Shown here: positions 9,436 to 17,870 of the stretch, one piece after another
Layout: each line of letters starts with the position of its first letter
Numbering within the stretch: position 1 is the stretch's first letter
DNA from: Parvularculaceae bacterium
GTDB lineage: Bacteria > Pseudomonadota > Alphaproteobacteria > Caulobacterales > Parvularculaceae
DNA: 64,000 nt
Assembly: GCA_028280115.1 (NCBI GenBank)
Contig: JANQMJ010000017.1
Location: 186,001-250,000, forward strand
Direction of reading: 5' to 3'
Position numbers and translations under genes: made by a program
Notes under the pieces: generated by a model
Database searches by the model: none
What the model was told of the DNA's origin: nothing
Seen by the model: the letters and a program-made list of their open reading frames with translations, nothing else

Positions 9436-10106
9436 TGCGTTTCATGCTTGCGCTGACCGCATCAGGCGCGCTTTTGGCGACCGCGCATGCTCAGCAGGAC
9501 GCTGTTGCCCCGGAAGGCTCCGGAATGGAACAACCCGAAGAAGAACTCAGCGAGCTTGAGCGCCTGTCGCGCACCGCGGACGATCCTTACGCCGGCGTGG
9601 TTGAGACGAGATCGCGCGAACCGGTGTCGGTCACGCTGCGCGCGCTCGACAAGATCACCGCGCGCTATACGGATCTGGAAATCCAGATGAACCAGATCGC
9701 CCGTTTCGGTTCGCTCGAAATCATCCCGCGCACCTGCGACAAGCGCCCGCCGGAGGAGTTTCCCGAGACCACGGCTTTTCTTGAAGTCTTCGACACCGAA
9801 TTCGGCCATCGCGAAAGCGATCTGAAAATTGTCGAACCGGTTGCGATCGAAGAGGAGATCGAGGCGACCGAGCTCGAGGTTCTGCCGGTGGAGCCGGTCG
9901 CCGGTCTGCCGACGCAGACAGAGGAAAGACTGCCGCCGCCGCGCGAAATGCCGCCGGCGCCGGAAGTCCTCGAAGGCCCCCAGGCCGAAGGGGTCAACAT
10001 TTTCCGCGGCTGGATGTTCGCGTCGTCCCCGGCGCTCAACGCGCTGGAGCACCCTGTCTATGACGTCTGGGTGATCGACTGCACGACCCGCGCGACCGGC
10101 GAGTGA
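9435..10106 (+). CDS. DUF2155 domain protein, exported
   Basis: 223 residues. Residues 1-20 (MRFMLALTASGALLATAHAQ) are a signal peptide with a likely AHA-Q cleavage site. A Glu/Pro-rich linker fills the middle, and the conserved DUF2155 part contains LDKITARYTDLEIQMN (about 57-75), TCDKRPPEEFPETTAFLEVFD (about 97-118) and a C-terminal FRGWMFASSPALNALEHP block that ends in VWVIDC. The domain is split by about 70 residues of acidic insert. The function is unknown; it is regularly linked to mlaD and aat in alphaproteobacteria. Its last 49 bases overlap the 3' end of aat on the other strand. Confidence 0.88.
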   Translation: MRFMLALTASGALLATAHAQQDAVAPEGSGMEQPEEELSELERLSRTADDPYAGVVETRSREPVSVTLRALDKITARYTDLEIQMNQIARFGSLEIIPRTCDKRPPEEFPETTAFLEVFDTEFGHRESDLKIVEPVAIEEEIEATELEVLPVEPVAGLPTQTEERLPPPREMPPAPEVLEGPQAEGVNIFRGWMFASSPALNALEHPVYDVWVIDCTTRATGE

Positions 10107-10723
10107 TCGGGCGCGGCGAAGAATGACGCCTCTCGCGCCAGGGCGCGCGCCAGCATGGGCTGATAATCATCGTTGCTCATGCCGATCAGGCCGAATTGCG
10201 CCAGATGCTCGTTGGTGAACTGCGCGTCGATGAAATCATAACCGCCGATCCTGAGCCGCGCGATAAGATGCAGGAACGCAATCTTGCTAGCGTTGGTCTC
10301 GCGCGAAAACATGCTTTCGCCGCAAAACGCCGCGCCCAGGGCGACGCCGTAAAGCCCGCCGACGAGCGCGCCGTTGCGCCAGCATTCGACCGAATGGGCG
10401 AGCCCGCGATAGTGCAGTTCCGTATAGGCCTCGATGATGGCGTCGTTGATCCAGGTGTCGGGCCGGTTCGGGGTTTCCTCCGCGCAGGCGGCGATGACCG
10501 CGGCGAAGGCCGTGTCGATGCGGATCTCGAACGGCTCGGCCTTTAAGGCGCGCAGCAGCCGGCGCGGCGCGCGCGCTTTATCGAGCGGCAGGACGCCGCG
10601 CTCCTCGGGCAGGACCCAGACGACGCCGGCGTCCTCGCGCGAGCGCGCCATGGGAAAATAGCCGAGCGAATAGGCCTTGATCAGCTCGTCGATCGCAATC
10701 GCGTTGGCCGAATCCCGGGGCAT
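10058..10723 (-). CDS. aat: Leucyl/phenylalanyl-tRNA--protein transferase
   Basis: 221 residues from the ATG at 10723. This start puts the family motif LIKAYSLGYFPMA near residue 15, as expected; an upstream in-frame ATG at 10777 adds an Arg-rich leader and is less likely. The enzyme adds Leu or Phe to N-terminal Lys/Arg of proteins, which creates N-degrons for ClpS/ClpAP. Family blocks seen are WVLPEERGVLP, SVECWRNGALVGGLYGVALG and FCGESMFSRETNASKIAF, then FIDAQFTNEHLAQFG. It overlaps the end of the DUF2155 gene convergently by 49 bp. Confidence 0.95.
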   Translation of the reverse strand: MPRDSANAIAIDELIKAYSLGYFPMARSREDAGVVWVLPEERGVLPLDKARAPRRLLRALKAEPFEIRIDTAFAAVIAACAEETPNRPDTWINDAIIEAYTELHYRGLAHSVECWRNGALVGGLYGVALGAAFCGESMFSRETNASKIAFLHLIARLRIGGYDFIDAQFTNEHLAQFGLIGMSNDDYQPMLARALAREASFFAAPDHSPVARVVQSITQTS

Positions 10724-10792
10724 GGGGGTAGTATGACGATATTTGCGGGACCGGCGCAATCTGAGAAGCCGGCGCATGGGAGCCGGGGCGGT

Positions 10793-12685
10793 CTATTGCG
10801 CTATGACGACGACCGCCGCCGGGGGCGTTTCATAGATGAAATCGACGATCTGACGGGCGAGAAACACGGGCCGTTCGGCGTGAGCGGAATGGCCGGTCTC
10901 GGCAAGATCGATGGTCCGGCCGTAATTGCGGGTCATCGCGCCGCCCAGCCGGACGGCGTTGTCATAAAGATATTCAGGCTTTGCATTGTCGTCTTCCCCG
11001 ACGATGAGCAATAATTTCGGGTATGAACGATGACGTTGCATCAACGGCCGCGGAGCATCCCACTGCGAAAAGACCAGCTGTTCGTTGACGATCCTCCAAT
11101 GCCACGGCGAATAACCTTCGCTGAAATATTCGCCCGTCAGCCACTTGCCATCTTCGATATAGGCGTCCTTGCAGGCAAAGCCGTCTCGGTACCATTTGCC
11201 GGCGATGGAAAACTGAGAATCGCGCTGAGTCTTCATGCCTGAATAAAAATTGCGGCGCTTGCCCTCGTGGAAACGATCGCTAACGTTGTCATGCGTCGTT
11301 GCGACGGCAAGTTTTCGCTGCGCGTAATCCGCTACGAGGCCTGCGGTAAAACAGCCGTCGGTTCCCAAACGGTCGTCGCAATCATCGGCGAATGACGGCC
11401 ATACGCTGGCGGGGGACCAGGAGACAATGTTGCGATTCCAGGGATAGCTCAGGCCGCCGGGATCGCGGCCGGCCAGCCGCAGTCCGAGATTGCCGCCCAG
11501 GCTGCCGCCGATGACGCCGACGATTCTTTCTTTAAAACCGGGCTGTTCCCGATCGAGCGCCATGACAAGGCCGTCCAGCGCCGCTTCGAGCAGGCCCAGC
11601 CCTTCATAGGTGTTGGGGACCGTATCGAGCGGCAGATTGGTAAATCGGCTTGTGTCCAACGTCGTCCCGTAGCCGTAACCCGGCAGGTCGAGGGACAACA
11701 CCGTCAATTCCCGCCCGCGACGGTTTGCTTCCTCGAAGATGCGCGGCGCGAGGCTTGACGCTTCTTCGGCCGAGGAGGCGTTGCCGTGCAGAAAGATAAC
11801 GACGTCGCCGGTCAATTGCGGGATCGGCTGGGGCTCAGGCAGCCGGCTTCGGTCGACCCGAACCGACCAATCGCCATCCACGAGCCGAGGATTCATGAAG
11901 ACAACGCGCAGCACCATGTCATGGCCGTTCACAGAGACGGCGACGTCACGCTGCGGAAAGTCGGCCGAGGCGACATTGACAGGACGGTGCGGCCGGTCGT
12001 CCTCGCCGGAAACGGCGATCCAGCCCAGACGATTTCGCGCGTTGCGCCGGGTCAGCACAGGACCGCGCAACGCCCAGGCGACGTTGAAGGCTCTACGCAC
12101 GACATTGGAAATCGCCTGTTCGGCCCTGGCGGCGTTGACATCGGACTCATCGCGCGCGTCCATGAAGGCGTCGAACCGATCGGCAAGGCGCGTGCGGAGC
12201 TGAATCTGCGTCAGGCCCATCGATTGCAGCGCTTCAAACGAGCTGCGCCCCGTGACGGAAAGATCGGCGAACGCTTTGGCCCGATCGGCGTAGTGCGCGG
12301 GCGCTTCCCAGCGGCTGTTTCTAAAGCCCGGCGTTAAACGGGCGTATTCATAGGCGGCGGCGTGAAGCAGGGTTTCCATCGGATCTGCGTTTTGGGCCGC
12401 GTCTCGGAGGTCTGGCCGCAAGCGTCCATAAGTTTGCGTGGCAGTGGCGACATAGGCGGCTTCCGCCGGCCCTAGGGTTCGGGCCGCCTGTCGGGCGACT
12501 TCCTGCGGCTGCGCGTAAGGTCCGTCGGCAACGGCATAGGCAGGATTGGGCGCCGGATGCGCCTGGCACGCGGCCTCCGGGGGAAGATCGGACGCCTCCA
12601 GCCTTACGACCTCGCCGGCATGGGCGTTCAGGGCGCAGAAATAGGCGGAAGCCAGGCAAAAAAAGCCGACGCATTTGTGTTTCAT
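10793..12685 (-). CDS. Large secreted alpha/beta-hydrolase
   Basis: 630 residues with a signal peptide (about 1-23, ...CALNAHA-G). The first roughly 260 residues are helical and have no recognisable domain. From about residue 290 an alpha/beta-hydrolase fold begins, with VVIFLHGNASS (oxyanion region), LDLPGYGYG, a nucleophile elbow GGSLGG (Ser in VIGGSLGGNLGLRLAG), and a late His in LAETGHSAHAE. Two cysteine pairs (DDCDD/GCF and FACKD) fit a periplasmic or secreted protein. Substrate unknown: an esterase or peptidase is possible. It follows the small exported protein gene after about 50 bp and probably shares its transcript. Confidence 0.72.
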   Translation of the reverse strand: MKHKCVGFFCLASAYFCALNAHAGEVVRLEASDLPPEAACQAHPAPNPAYAVADGPYAQPQEVARQAARTLGPAEAAYVATATQTYGRLRPDLRDAAQNADPMETLLHAAAYEYARLTPGFRNSRWEAPAHYADRAKAFADLSVTGRSSFEALQSMGLTQIQLRTRLADRFDAFMDARDESDVNAARAEQAISNVVRRAFNVAWALRGPVLTRRNARNRLGWIAVSGEDDRPHRPVNVASADFPQRDVAVSVNGHDMVLRVVFMNPRLVDGDWSVRVDRSRLPEPQPIPQLTGDVVIFLHGNASSAEEASSLAPRIFEEANRRGRELTVLSLDLPGYGYGTTLDTSRFTNLPLDTVPNTYEGLGLLEAALDGLVMALDREQPGFKERIVGVIGGSLGGNLGLRLAGRDPGGLSYPWNRNIVSWSPASVWPSFADDCDDRLGTDGCFTAGLVADYAQRKLAVATTHDNVSDRFHEGKRRNFYSGMKTQRDSQFSIAGKWYRDGFACKDAYIEDGKWLTGEYFSEGYSPWHWRIVNEQLVFSQWDAPRPLMQRHRSYPKLLLIVGEDDNAKPEYLYDNAVRLGGAMTRNYGRTIDLAETGHSAHAERPVFLARQIVDFIYETPPAAVVVIAQ

Positions 12686-12734
12686 GGCCGCCTCAATAAG
12701 CTTTGGAAGAAATGAGAACCGCCGTCATCGGGCG

Positions 12735-13121
12735 CTATTTGGCGAGCCGAATGCCCAATAAGCGACCGTCTGAAGCGTCAAACACGATAAGCATGCGGCT
12801 TCGCGTAACAAGGGCGGAAACCAACAGCGTCTGGACCCTGTTGACGCCTTCAACGCCGAATTCCGTTTCCCGCACGGAGATCCAGCTGTCCTCGCCGGCG
12901 GACAGACCGCCGACGCTTTGGGTCCAGCGAACATTGAAGAAAATCGCGTTTGTGCGGTTGGCTTCGCCCACGGACACGGCCTCGATTTCGCCCCAGCCCT
13001 GAAGCCGCTCGGCCGATGCGAGGCCCGGCGCAATCAGCGCGACAAGCCATGCGGCCGCGCAAATGCGCAGTCTTGCGTAGATGTTCATGCCATTGTTTCC
13101 CCGTCCGATGTTTCCCCGCAT
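12735..13121 (-). CDS. Small exported protein of unknown function
   Basis: 128 residues from the ATG at 13121, which has GGGGAG 5 nt upstream; an alternative ATG at 13088 gives a more compact signal peptide (MNIYARLRICAAAWLVALIA...ASA). The mature part of about 90 residues is predicted beta-rich (RLQGWGEIEAVSVGEANRTNAIFFNVRWTQSV) with no Cys and no motif I know. The gene precedes the secreted hydrolase in the same direction, and both products look exported, so a joint function is possible. Confidence 0.6.
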   Translation of the reverse strand: MRGNIGRGNNGMNIYARLRICAAAWLVALIAPGLASAERLQGWGEIEAVSVGEANRTNAIFFNVRWTQSVGGLSAGEDSWISVRETEFGVEGVNRVQTLLVSALVTRSRMLIVFDASDGRLLGIRLAK

Positions 13122-13283
13122 AATGTCTCCCCACCTATTTGGCGCAAAGAAAGCGCAACAATGGTGCAGCGTGTGCGCCTAACGTTTACAACAAGAAACG
13201 ATCATAGAAGCGCGCGCGCCAAATGTCGATTGACGGCGCAATGATGCGCGCGTCTCGACTGGGGCCCAGCTTCGCCCGACGTT

Positions 13284-14627
13284 CTACCCCTCCCGGGCGA
13301 GCCAGTTCTCCAGCCAGTGGATGTTGTAATCGCCGGCCTGAAATTCCGGATCGTCGACGAGGTCCATAAAGAGGGGCACCGTGGTGTCGACCCCGATGAT
13401 GGCGATTTCCTCCAGCGCGCGTCTTAACCGCGCGATGCAGTGCGGCCGGTCGTCGGCGTAAACGATCAGCTTACCGATCATCGAATCGTAATAGGGCGGA
13501 ATTTTATACCCTGAATAGACCGCCGAATCGAACCGAATGCCCGGCCCGCCCGGCGCGTGGAAAAAGTCGATGGCGCCGGGGGAGGGGCGGAAGGTCCTGG
13601 GGTGTTCCGCATTGATGCGGCACTCGATGGCGTGACCGCGAAAAACGACGTCTTCCTGGCGGAAGGTCAGGCGGTTGCCCGCGGCGACGGAAATCTGCTC
13701 GCGCACGATGTCGGTGCGCGTGACCTGTTCGGTGATCGGATGTTCCACCTGCAGGCGGGTGTTCATCTCGATGAAATAAAATTCACCGTTCTCGTAAAGA
13801 AATTCCACCGTTCCGGCGCCGAGATAGCCGAGCCGGTCGATGGCCTTGCTGACGGTTTTGCCGATCGCGGCGCGTTCCTTTTCCGTAAGCGCCGGGGACA
13901 GCGCTTCTTCGAGCACTTTCTGGTGGCGGCGCTGGAGCGAACAGTCGCGCTCGCCGAGCTGGACCACATTGCCGTGACTGTCGGCGATAATCTGCAATTC
14001 GATATGGCGCGGCAGTTCGAGATATTTTTCCAGATAAACCGCATCGTCGCCGAAGGCGGCCTTGGCCTCGGCCTTGGCGGTCGACAGCGCTTCGGCGAGG
14101 CCGGCCTGATTGTGCGCGACTTTCATGCCCCGCCCGCCGCCGCCCGCCGCCGCCTTGACCAGCACCGGATAGCCGATCTTTTGCGCTTCGGCGTCGGCCT
14201 GGGCGAGGGTGTCGACCGCGCCGGTCGAGCCGGGCACCAGGGGAATGCCGGCCCGGCCGATGGCGTCCTTGGCGGCGATCTTGTCGCCCATGACGCGGAT
14301 ATGCTCCGGCTTGGGACCGATAAACGTAATGTTGTGCGCGCCGACGATTTCCGCAAAGCGCGCATTTTCCGACAGAAAGCCGTAGCCGGGATGGATCGCG
14401 TCGGCGCCGGTGATTTCCGCCGCCGAGATGATCGCCGGAATGTTGAGATAGCTGTCCTTGGGCGCGGGCGGGCCGACGCACACGCTTTCGTCCGCGAGGC
14501 GCACATGCATGGCGCTTTCGTCCGCGGTCGAATGGACCGCGACCGTGGCGATGCCTAATTCCTTGCACGCCCGGTGGATGCGCAGGGCGATTTCCCCGCG
14601 ATTGGCGATCAGGACTTTATCAAACAT
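13284..14627 (-). CDS. accC: Acetyl-CoA carboxylase, biotin carboxylase subunit
   Basis: 447 residues. AccC carboxylates the biotin on AccB with bicarbonate and ATP, the first half of malonyl-CoA formation for fatty acid synthesis. The start [22 protein letters not shown], the ATP-grasp glycine loop [13 protein letters not shown] (about 160-172), [29 protein letters not shown] and the catalytic [14 protein letters not shown] (about 288-301) are all present. Length is standard. It lies 32 bp after accB and belongs to an aroQ-accB-accC operon. Confidence 0.98.
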   Translation of the reverse strand: MFDKVLIANRGEIALRIHRACKELGIATVAVHSTADESAMHVRLADESVCVGPPAPKDSYLNIPAIISAAEITGADAIHPGYGFLSENARFAEIVGAHNITFIGPKPEHIRVMGDKIAAKDAIGRAGIPLVPGSTGAVDTLAQADAEAQKIGYPVLVKAAAGGGGRGMKVAHNQAGLAEALSTAKAEAKAAFGDDAVYLEKYLELPRHIELQIIADSHGNVVQLGERDCSLQRRHQKVLEEALSPALTEKERAAIGKTVSKAIDRLGYLGAGTVEFLYENGEFYFIEMNTRLQVEHPITEQVTRTDIVREQISVAAGNRLTFRQEDVVFRGHAIECRINAEHPRTFRPSPGAIDFFHAPGGPGIRFDSAVYSGYKIPPYYDSMIGKLIVYADDRPHCIARLRRALEEIAIIGVDTTVPLFMDLVDDPEFQAGDYNIHWLENWLAREG

Positions 14628-14659
14628 GGTTCATCCGGTTCGGGCTGTCGCGACAAGGT

Positions 14660-15133
14660 CTATTCAATAATCAGCAGGGGATCGTCGAATTCCACCGGCT
14701 GGGAGTCGCTGACCAAAATTTTTAAAACCTTGCCGCTGCGCGGCGCGGGAATGGCGTTCATGGTTTTCATCGCCTCGACGATCATGACGGTCTGGCCTTC
14801 GCTGACCTGGGCGCCTTCCTGGGTGAAGGGGTCCGCGCCCGGCGACGGCGAGAGATAGACCGTGCCGACCATGGGCGAACGCACCGCGCCGGGATGATCG
14901 CTGTCGGATGGCGGCGGGGCCGCCGGCGCCGGCGTTGGCGCTGCGGGCGCCGTCGGAGCGGGCGCGGCCGGGACGGCGGCGAGCGTCGCTGCGCCCTGGC
15001 GCGAGACCCTGAGGCGCAAGCCGTCTTTTTCGATTTCGATTTCCGTCAGCCCGGTTTCTTCGAGGATCCCGGCCAGTTCGCGGATGCGGGCGGCTTCCCG
15101 GCCGAGGGTTTGTTTTTCGTTCTTGTCGGACAT
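14660..15133 (-). CDS. accB: Acetyl-CoA carboxylase biotin carboxyl carrier protein
   Basis: 157 residues. The N-terminal helical part ([24 protein letters not shown]) is followed by a Pro/Ala-rich flexible linker (about 57-85) and the biotinyl domain in the last 75 residues. The biotinylated lysine is in [10 protein letters not shown]. It carries biotin between AccC and the AccAD carboxyltransferase. It is preceded by aroQ (40 bp gap) and followed by accC. Confidence 0.97.
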   Translation of the reverse strand: MSDKNEKQTLGREAARIRELAGILEETGLTEIEIEKDGLRLRVSRQGAATLAAVPAAPAPTAPAAPTPAPAAPPPSDSDHPGAVRSPMVGTVYLSPSPGADPFTQEGAQVSEGQTVMIVEAMKTMNAIPAPRSGKVLKILVSDSQPVEFDDPLLIIE

Positions 15134-15173
15134 TCACGCCCCGTTTTTATCGTCCGTTCGTGCTGCGGCGGGA

Positions 15174-15623
15174 TCAGGCCGCGCGGGTTTCCATAAGGCT
15201 TTTAAGGGCTTTAAGCGCCAAACGATAGCCTGGCGCGCCAAGCCCCATGATGATCCCGTCAGCGGCGGCGGCGGTCAGCGACCGCTGTCGAAACGCCTCG
15301 CGCGCATGAATGTTGGAAAGATGCAATTCGATCTTGGGCAGGGATGCGGCCGAGAGCGCATCCAGCAGCGCCACGGAGGTGTGCGTATAACCGCCCGGAT
15401 TGATGATCAGCCCCTCGGCCTTGGCGTCGGCTTCCTGCACCCAGTCGACCAGGACGCCCTCATGGTTCGACTGGCGAAATTCAAGCGCAAAGCCCAGTTC
15501 CTTGGCGGTTTTTTGGGCCGCGGCCTCGATATCGGCGAGCGCGGTCGCGCCGTAGATTTCCGGCTCGCGTGCGCCCAGGAGGTTGAGATTGGGCCCGTTG
15601 AGAAGATAGACCGCCGCCGCCAT
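15174..15623 (-). CDS. aroQ: Type II 3-dehydroquinate dehydratase
   Basis: 149 residues from the ATG at 15623, chosen because it places [19 protein letters not shown] at residues 6-24 as in the family; an in-frame ATG 12 codons upstream is possible. The enzyme catalyses the third shikimate pathway step. The active-site Tyr is in EIYG, RQSNHEG carries the Asn/His region, and [13 protein letters not shown] and [14 protein letters not shown] complete the active site. It is the first gene of the aroQ-accB-accC operon and is divergent from thiS. Confidence 0.95.
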   Translation of the reverse strand: MAAAVYLLNGPNLNLLGAREPEIYGATALADIEAAAQKTAKELGFALEFRQSNHEGVLVDWVQEADAKAEGLIINPGGYTHTSVALLDALSAASLPKIELHLSNIHAREAFRQRSLTAAAADGIIMGLGAPGYRLALKALKSLMETRAA

Positions 15624-15719
15624 AAAGTTCCGTCCTGCCGCTTTCTTGCCAGCCCTCAAGCGCCTACATATACGAGGCGTTCAAGACCCCCGGCAATAAG
15701 GGAAGAGTTTGAATTTCCA

Positions 15720-15920
15720 ATGAATATCACCGTCAATGGGGAACAAAAGCGGCTCGCGCCCCCGATCAGCGTCGCCGGGCTGCTCGCTGCGCTTGCGCTT
15801 GAGCCGAAGAAAATCGCCGTCGAGCGCAACCGCGAGATCGTGCCGCGCTCGCTCTATGGCGAGACCGCGCTTGCGGACGGCGACACGATCGAGATCGTGC
15901 AGTTCGTCGGCGGAGGGTGA
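15720..15920 (+). CDS. thiS: Sulfur carrier protein ThiS
   Basis: 66 residues, a ubiquitin-fold protein starting MNITVNGEQKRL and ending in the required Gly-Gly (QFVGGG). The C-terminal Gly is adenylated and thiocarboxylated to deliver sulfur to ThiG for thiazole formation. The ATG at 15720 is the only sensible start for a protein of this length. The GGAGG coding for its last residues doubles as the ribosome-binding site of thiG, 3 bp downstream. Confidence 0.95.
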   Translation: MNITVNGEQKRLAPPISVAGLLAALALEPKKIAVERNREIVPRSLYGETALADGDTIEIVQFVGGG

Positions 15921-15923
15921 TCG

Positions 15924-16694
15924 ATGAGCGAGGTTCTGGAAATCGCCGGGCGCAAATTTTCTTCCCGCCTGATCATCGGCACGGGCAAATACGAGACCTA
16001 TGAGCAAAACGCCCGCGCCGCCGAGGCCGCCGGCGCGGAGATGGTCACGGTCGCGGTGCGCCGGGTGAACCTCACCGATAAGGACCAGCCGATGCTGGTG
16101 GATTATCTCGACCCGGAAAAATTCGTTTATCTGCCCAATACCGCGGGCTGCTTTACCGGCGAGGATGCGATCCGCACGCTGCGCCTGGCGCGCGAGGCGG
16201 GCGGCTGGGACCTCGTCAAACTTGAAGTCCTGTCCGACCAGAAAACCCTTTATCCGGATATGGAAGAAACCCTGCGCGCGGCGAAACTCCTGATCAAGGA
16301 CGGCTTTGACGTCATGGTCTATTGTTCGGACGATCCGGTTTACGCCAAAAAGCTCGAAGATGTCGGCTGCTGCGCAATCATGCCACTGGGTTCGCTGATC
16401 GGTTCGGGGCTGGGCATTTTAAATCCCGTTAACATCCGCCTTATCGTCGAGCAATCCTCCGTACCCGTTATAGTCGATGCCGGCGTCGGCACGGCCTCGG
16501 ACGCGGCGGTGGCCATGGAGCTCGGCTGCGACGGCGTGTTGATGAACACGGCGATCGCGGAAGCCAAGGATCCGATCCGCATGGCGACCGCGATGAAGCA
16601 TGCGGTCATCGCCGGCCGCGAAGCTTATCGCGCCGGCCGCATGGGCAAGAAACGCTATGCCGATCCGTCCTCGCCCCTGGCGGGACTGATTTAG
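15924..16694 (+). CDS. thiG: Thiazole synthase ThiG
   Basis: 256 residues, TIM barrel that condenses dehydroglycine, deoxyxylulose phosphate and ThiS-thiocarboxylate to the thiazole phosphate. Family blocks: [49 protein letters not shown], the Schiff-base Lys in [21 protein letters not shown], and [20 protein letters not shown]. The start ATG is 3 bp after thiS. The oxidase ThiO is present 13 kb upstream. I see no TPP riboswitch before thiS. Confidence 0.97.
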   Translation: MSEVLEIAGRKFSSRLIIGTGKYETYEQNARAAEAAGAEMVTVAVRRVNLTDKDQPMLVDYLDPEKFVYLPNTAGCFTGEDAIRTLRLAREAGGWDLVKLEVLSDQKTLYPDMEETLRAAKLLIKDGFDVMVYCSDDPVYAKKLEDVGCCAIMPLGSLIGSGLGILNPVNIRLIVEQSSVPVIVDAGVGTASDAAVAMELGCDGVLMNTAIAEAKDPIRMATAMKHAVIAGREAYRAGRMGKKRYADPSSPLAGLI

Positions 16695-16711
16695 GCGGGG
16701 CGAGCCCCGCC
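16694..16711 (+). terminator. GC-rich hairpin at the thiG stop codon
   Basis: GGCGGGG (16694-16700) pairs with CCCCGCC (16705-16711) around a CGAG loop directly after the stop codon. There is no T-run behind it, so it may act only weakly or with Rho. Confidence 0.35.
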
Positions 16712-16945
16712 CTGCGCCACGACCGTAACAGGCCGCGCCGGCCTCGGCTCATCGCATGGAACGCTCGGCTGGTCGCTTTGGCTGCGGTAGAGGCCCGCTC
16801 GTCCAGCAATTACAATTGATTATAAGCTTAACGGCATTTAACCAAACACCCGATGACGCGCAGTGCGGCGCATGCTTGATAGGGGTCAGCGCGCGGCGGC
16901 TTGTTGCGCGCGTCAGATCAACGACAAACCAAGAGGTTTATCATC

Positions 16946-17284
16946 ATGAAAAAATCGACCATCGCCCTCATCGCCGGCGCCAGCGCGCTTGCTGCTGCAT
17001 CCGCTTTCGCCTCCGGTCACGGAAAGAAGGAAGGCGACTACGACTGGGAAGCCAAAGTCGAAGAGCATTTCAATGCGGTTGACGCCAATAACGACGGCCA
17101 GGTCAGCGGCGAAGAGTACCTTGCCTATAAGCGCGCCAAAGCCGAAGAGTCATGGGAGAAAATGGCCGACGCCATGGGCGACGACGGCATGCTGTCGCTG
17201 GAAGAAGCCAAAGCCCATCACAAGGCGAAGAAAGAAAAAATGAAAGCGAAGATGAAAGAGAAAATGGACAAGGGCGAGGAGTAA
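16946..17284 (+). CDS. Small secreted EF-hand protein
   Basis: 112 residues from the ATG at 16946, preceded by AAGAGG. The leader MKKSTIALIAGASALAAASAFA-S is a clear signal peptide. The mature protein has one good EF-hand calcium loop, DANNDGQVSGEEY (about residues 49-61), a degenerate second one near MGDDGMLSLEEAK, and a Lys/Glu/Met-rich charged helix at the C-terminus. It is probably a periplasmic calcium-binding protein of unknown role. Upstream (16828-16841) two TTAA tetramers are spaced 6 bp apart, one base short of a CtrA box. A strong terminator follows. Confidence 0.8.
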   Translation: MKKSTIALIAGASALAAASAFASGHGKKEGDYDWEAKVEEHFNAVDANNDGQVSGEEYLAYKRAKAEESWEKMADAMGDDGMLSLEEAKAHHKAKKEKMKAKMKEKMDKGEE

Positions 17285-17322
17285 TCCGCCCGACCGACGC
17301 TTTCTTCGAAAAGGTTAACAGA

Positions 17323-17353
17323 CCCGGCGGGACACGCTCCCGCCGGGTTTTTT
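17323..17353 (+). terminator. Rho-independent terminator after the EF-hand gene
   Basis: CCCGGCGGGA (17323-17332) and TCCCGCCGGG (17338-17347) form a perfect 10-bp stem with a 5-nt loop, followed by six T residues. Confidence 0.93.
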
Positions 17354-17531
17354 GCGCGCGCCGTTATGTAGGTTGATGGCGAAACGTTATTGTCATGCCA
17401 GGACTTGTTCCACTGTTGTCCGGTTTAGATTTCCGTCTTTAAAGCACTGCCGGCTTTTCATTGGATCTGTCTCGATTATCGCCCTTTGGGACATGGAAGC
17501 CGACGGGTCTGTGCTTGCCGATCGGCCCAAT

Positions 17532-17656
17532 ACCCCCTTCGGCCCTTCGGGCCACTTCCCCCGCAAGCGGGGGAAGAACCCCTTGCGGCAATCGCCGCTC
17601 CTCCCCCGCTTGCGGGGGAGGCAGCCCCCGGACCTGATCCGGGGGACGGAGGGGGT
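17532..17656. repeat. Dispersed repeat R3, copy a (modules X then Y)
   Basis: Module X contains ACCCCCTTCGG, a CCCTTCGGG hairpin and a TTCCCCC/GGGGGAA hairpin. Module Y contains a CTCCCCC/GGGGGAG hairpin, a CCCCCGG/CCGGGGG hairpin and GGAGGGGGT. The outer ends ACCCCC and GGGGGT are complementary. A second copy with the modules in the opposite order is at 43575-43700, and a partial one is at 20913-20938. Confidence 0.85.
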
Positions 17657-17776
17657 CGGCTTTCAACATGATAGGAGCGATCATCAACTATTCATTTCGC
17701 TAAACCGGATAGCAGTGGCGGCAAGGCCGGCAATGACAAGGCAGAACAATGCAGGGCGGGGAGAGGGGGCATGCGC

Positions 17777-17804
17777 CTTGCCATTTACCGATCCGACCCC
17801 ATCT
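17777..17804 (+). promoter_or_regulatory. Sigma-32 (RpoH)-type heat-shock promoter of clpB
   Basis: CTTGCCA (17777-17783), a 13-bp spacer and CCCCATCT (17797-17804) match the sigma-32 consensus CTTGAAA-N13-CCCCATnT closely, with the -10 part exact. It would give a leader of roughly 60 nt before the clpB ATG. Confidence 0.72.
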
Positions 17805-17870
17805 AAAGACCGAATGTCGCGCCGCCTTATTGGGGCGCGCCCGTCCTTTTGACGCTCAATTGAGGTCGAG

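Larger units (their letters stand above)
17354..17870. other. Long intergenic region before clpB
   Basis: About 515 bases without a credible gene. An open frame at 17352-17852 has no ribosome-binding site, and its middle is made of the R3 repeat hairpins. The stretch holds R3 copy a (17532-17656) and, close to clpB, a heat-shock-type promoter (17777-17804). Between these I see nothing recognisable. Confidence 0.5.

Noticed and set aside
15624-15719. TPP riboswitch before thiS
   Set aside because: The gap lacks the CTGAGA and the other conserved THI-box segments; only a short CGCCT/AGGCG hairpin is present.
16828-16841. CtrA box before the EF-hand gene
   Set aside because: Two TTAA tetramers are spaced by 6 and not 7 bases, so helical phasing is wrong for the consensus; kept only as a note.
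17532-17656. CRISPR-like array
   Set aside because: The repeated GC hairpins are not evenly spaced direct repeats with unique spacers, and no cas genes are present.
17352-17852. Possible 166-residue protein before clpB
   Set aside because: No ribosome-binding site, composition unlike the neighbours, and its centre is translated from R3 repeat hairpins and the clpB promoter region.
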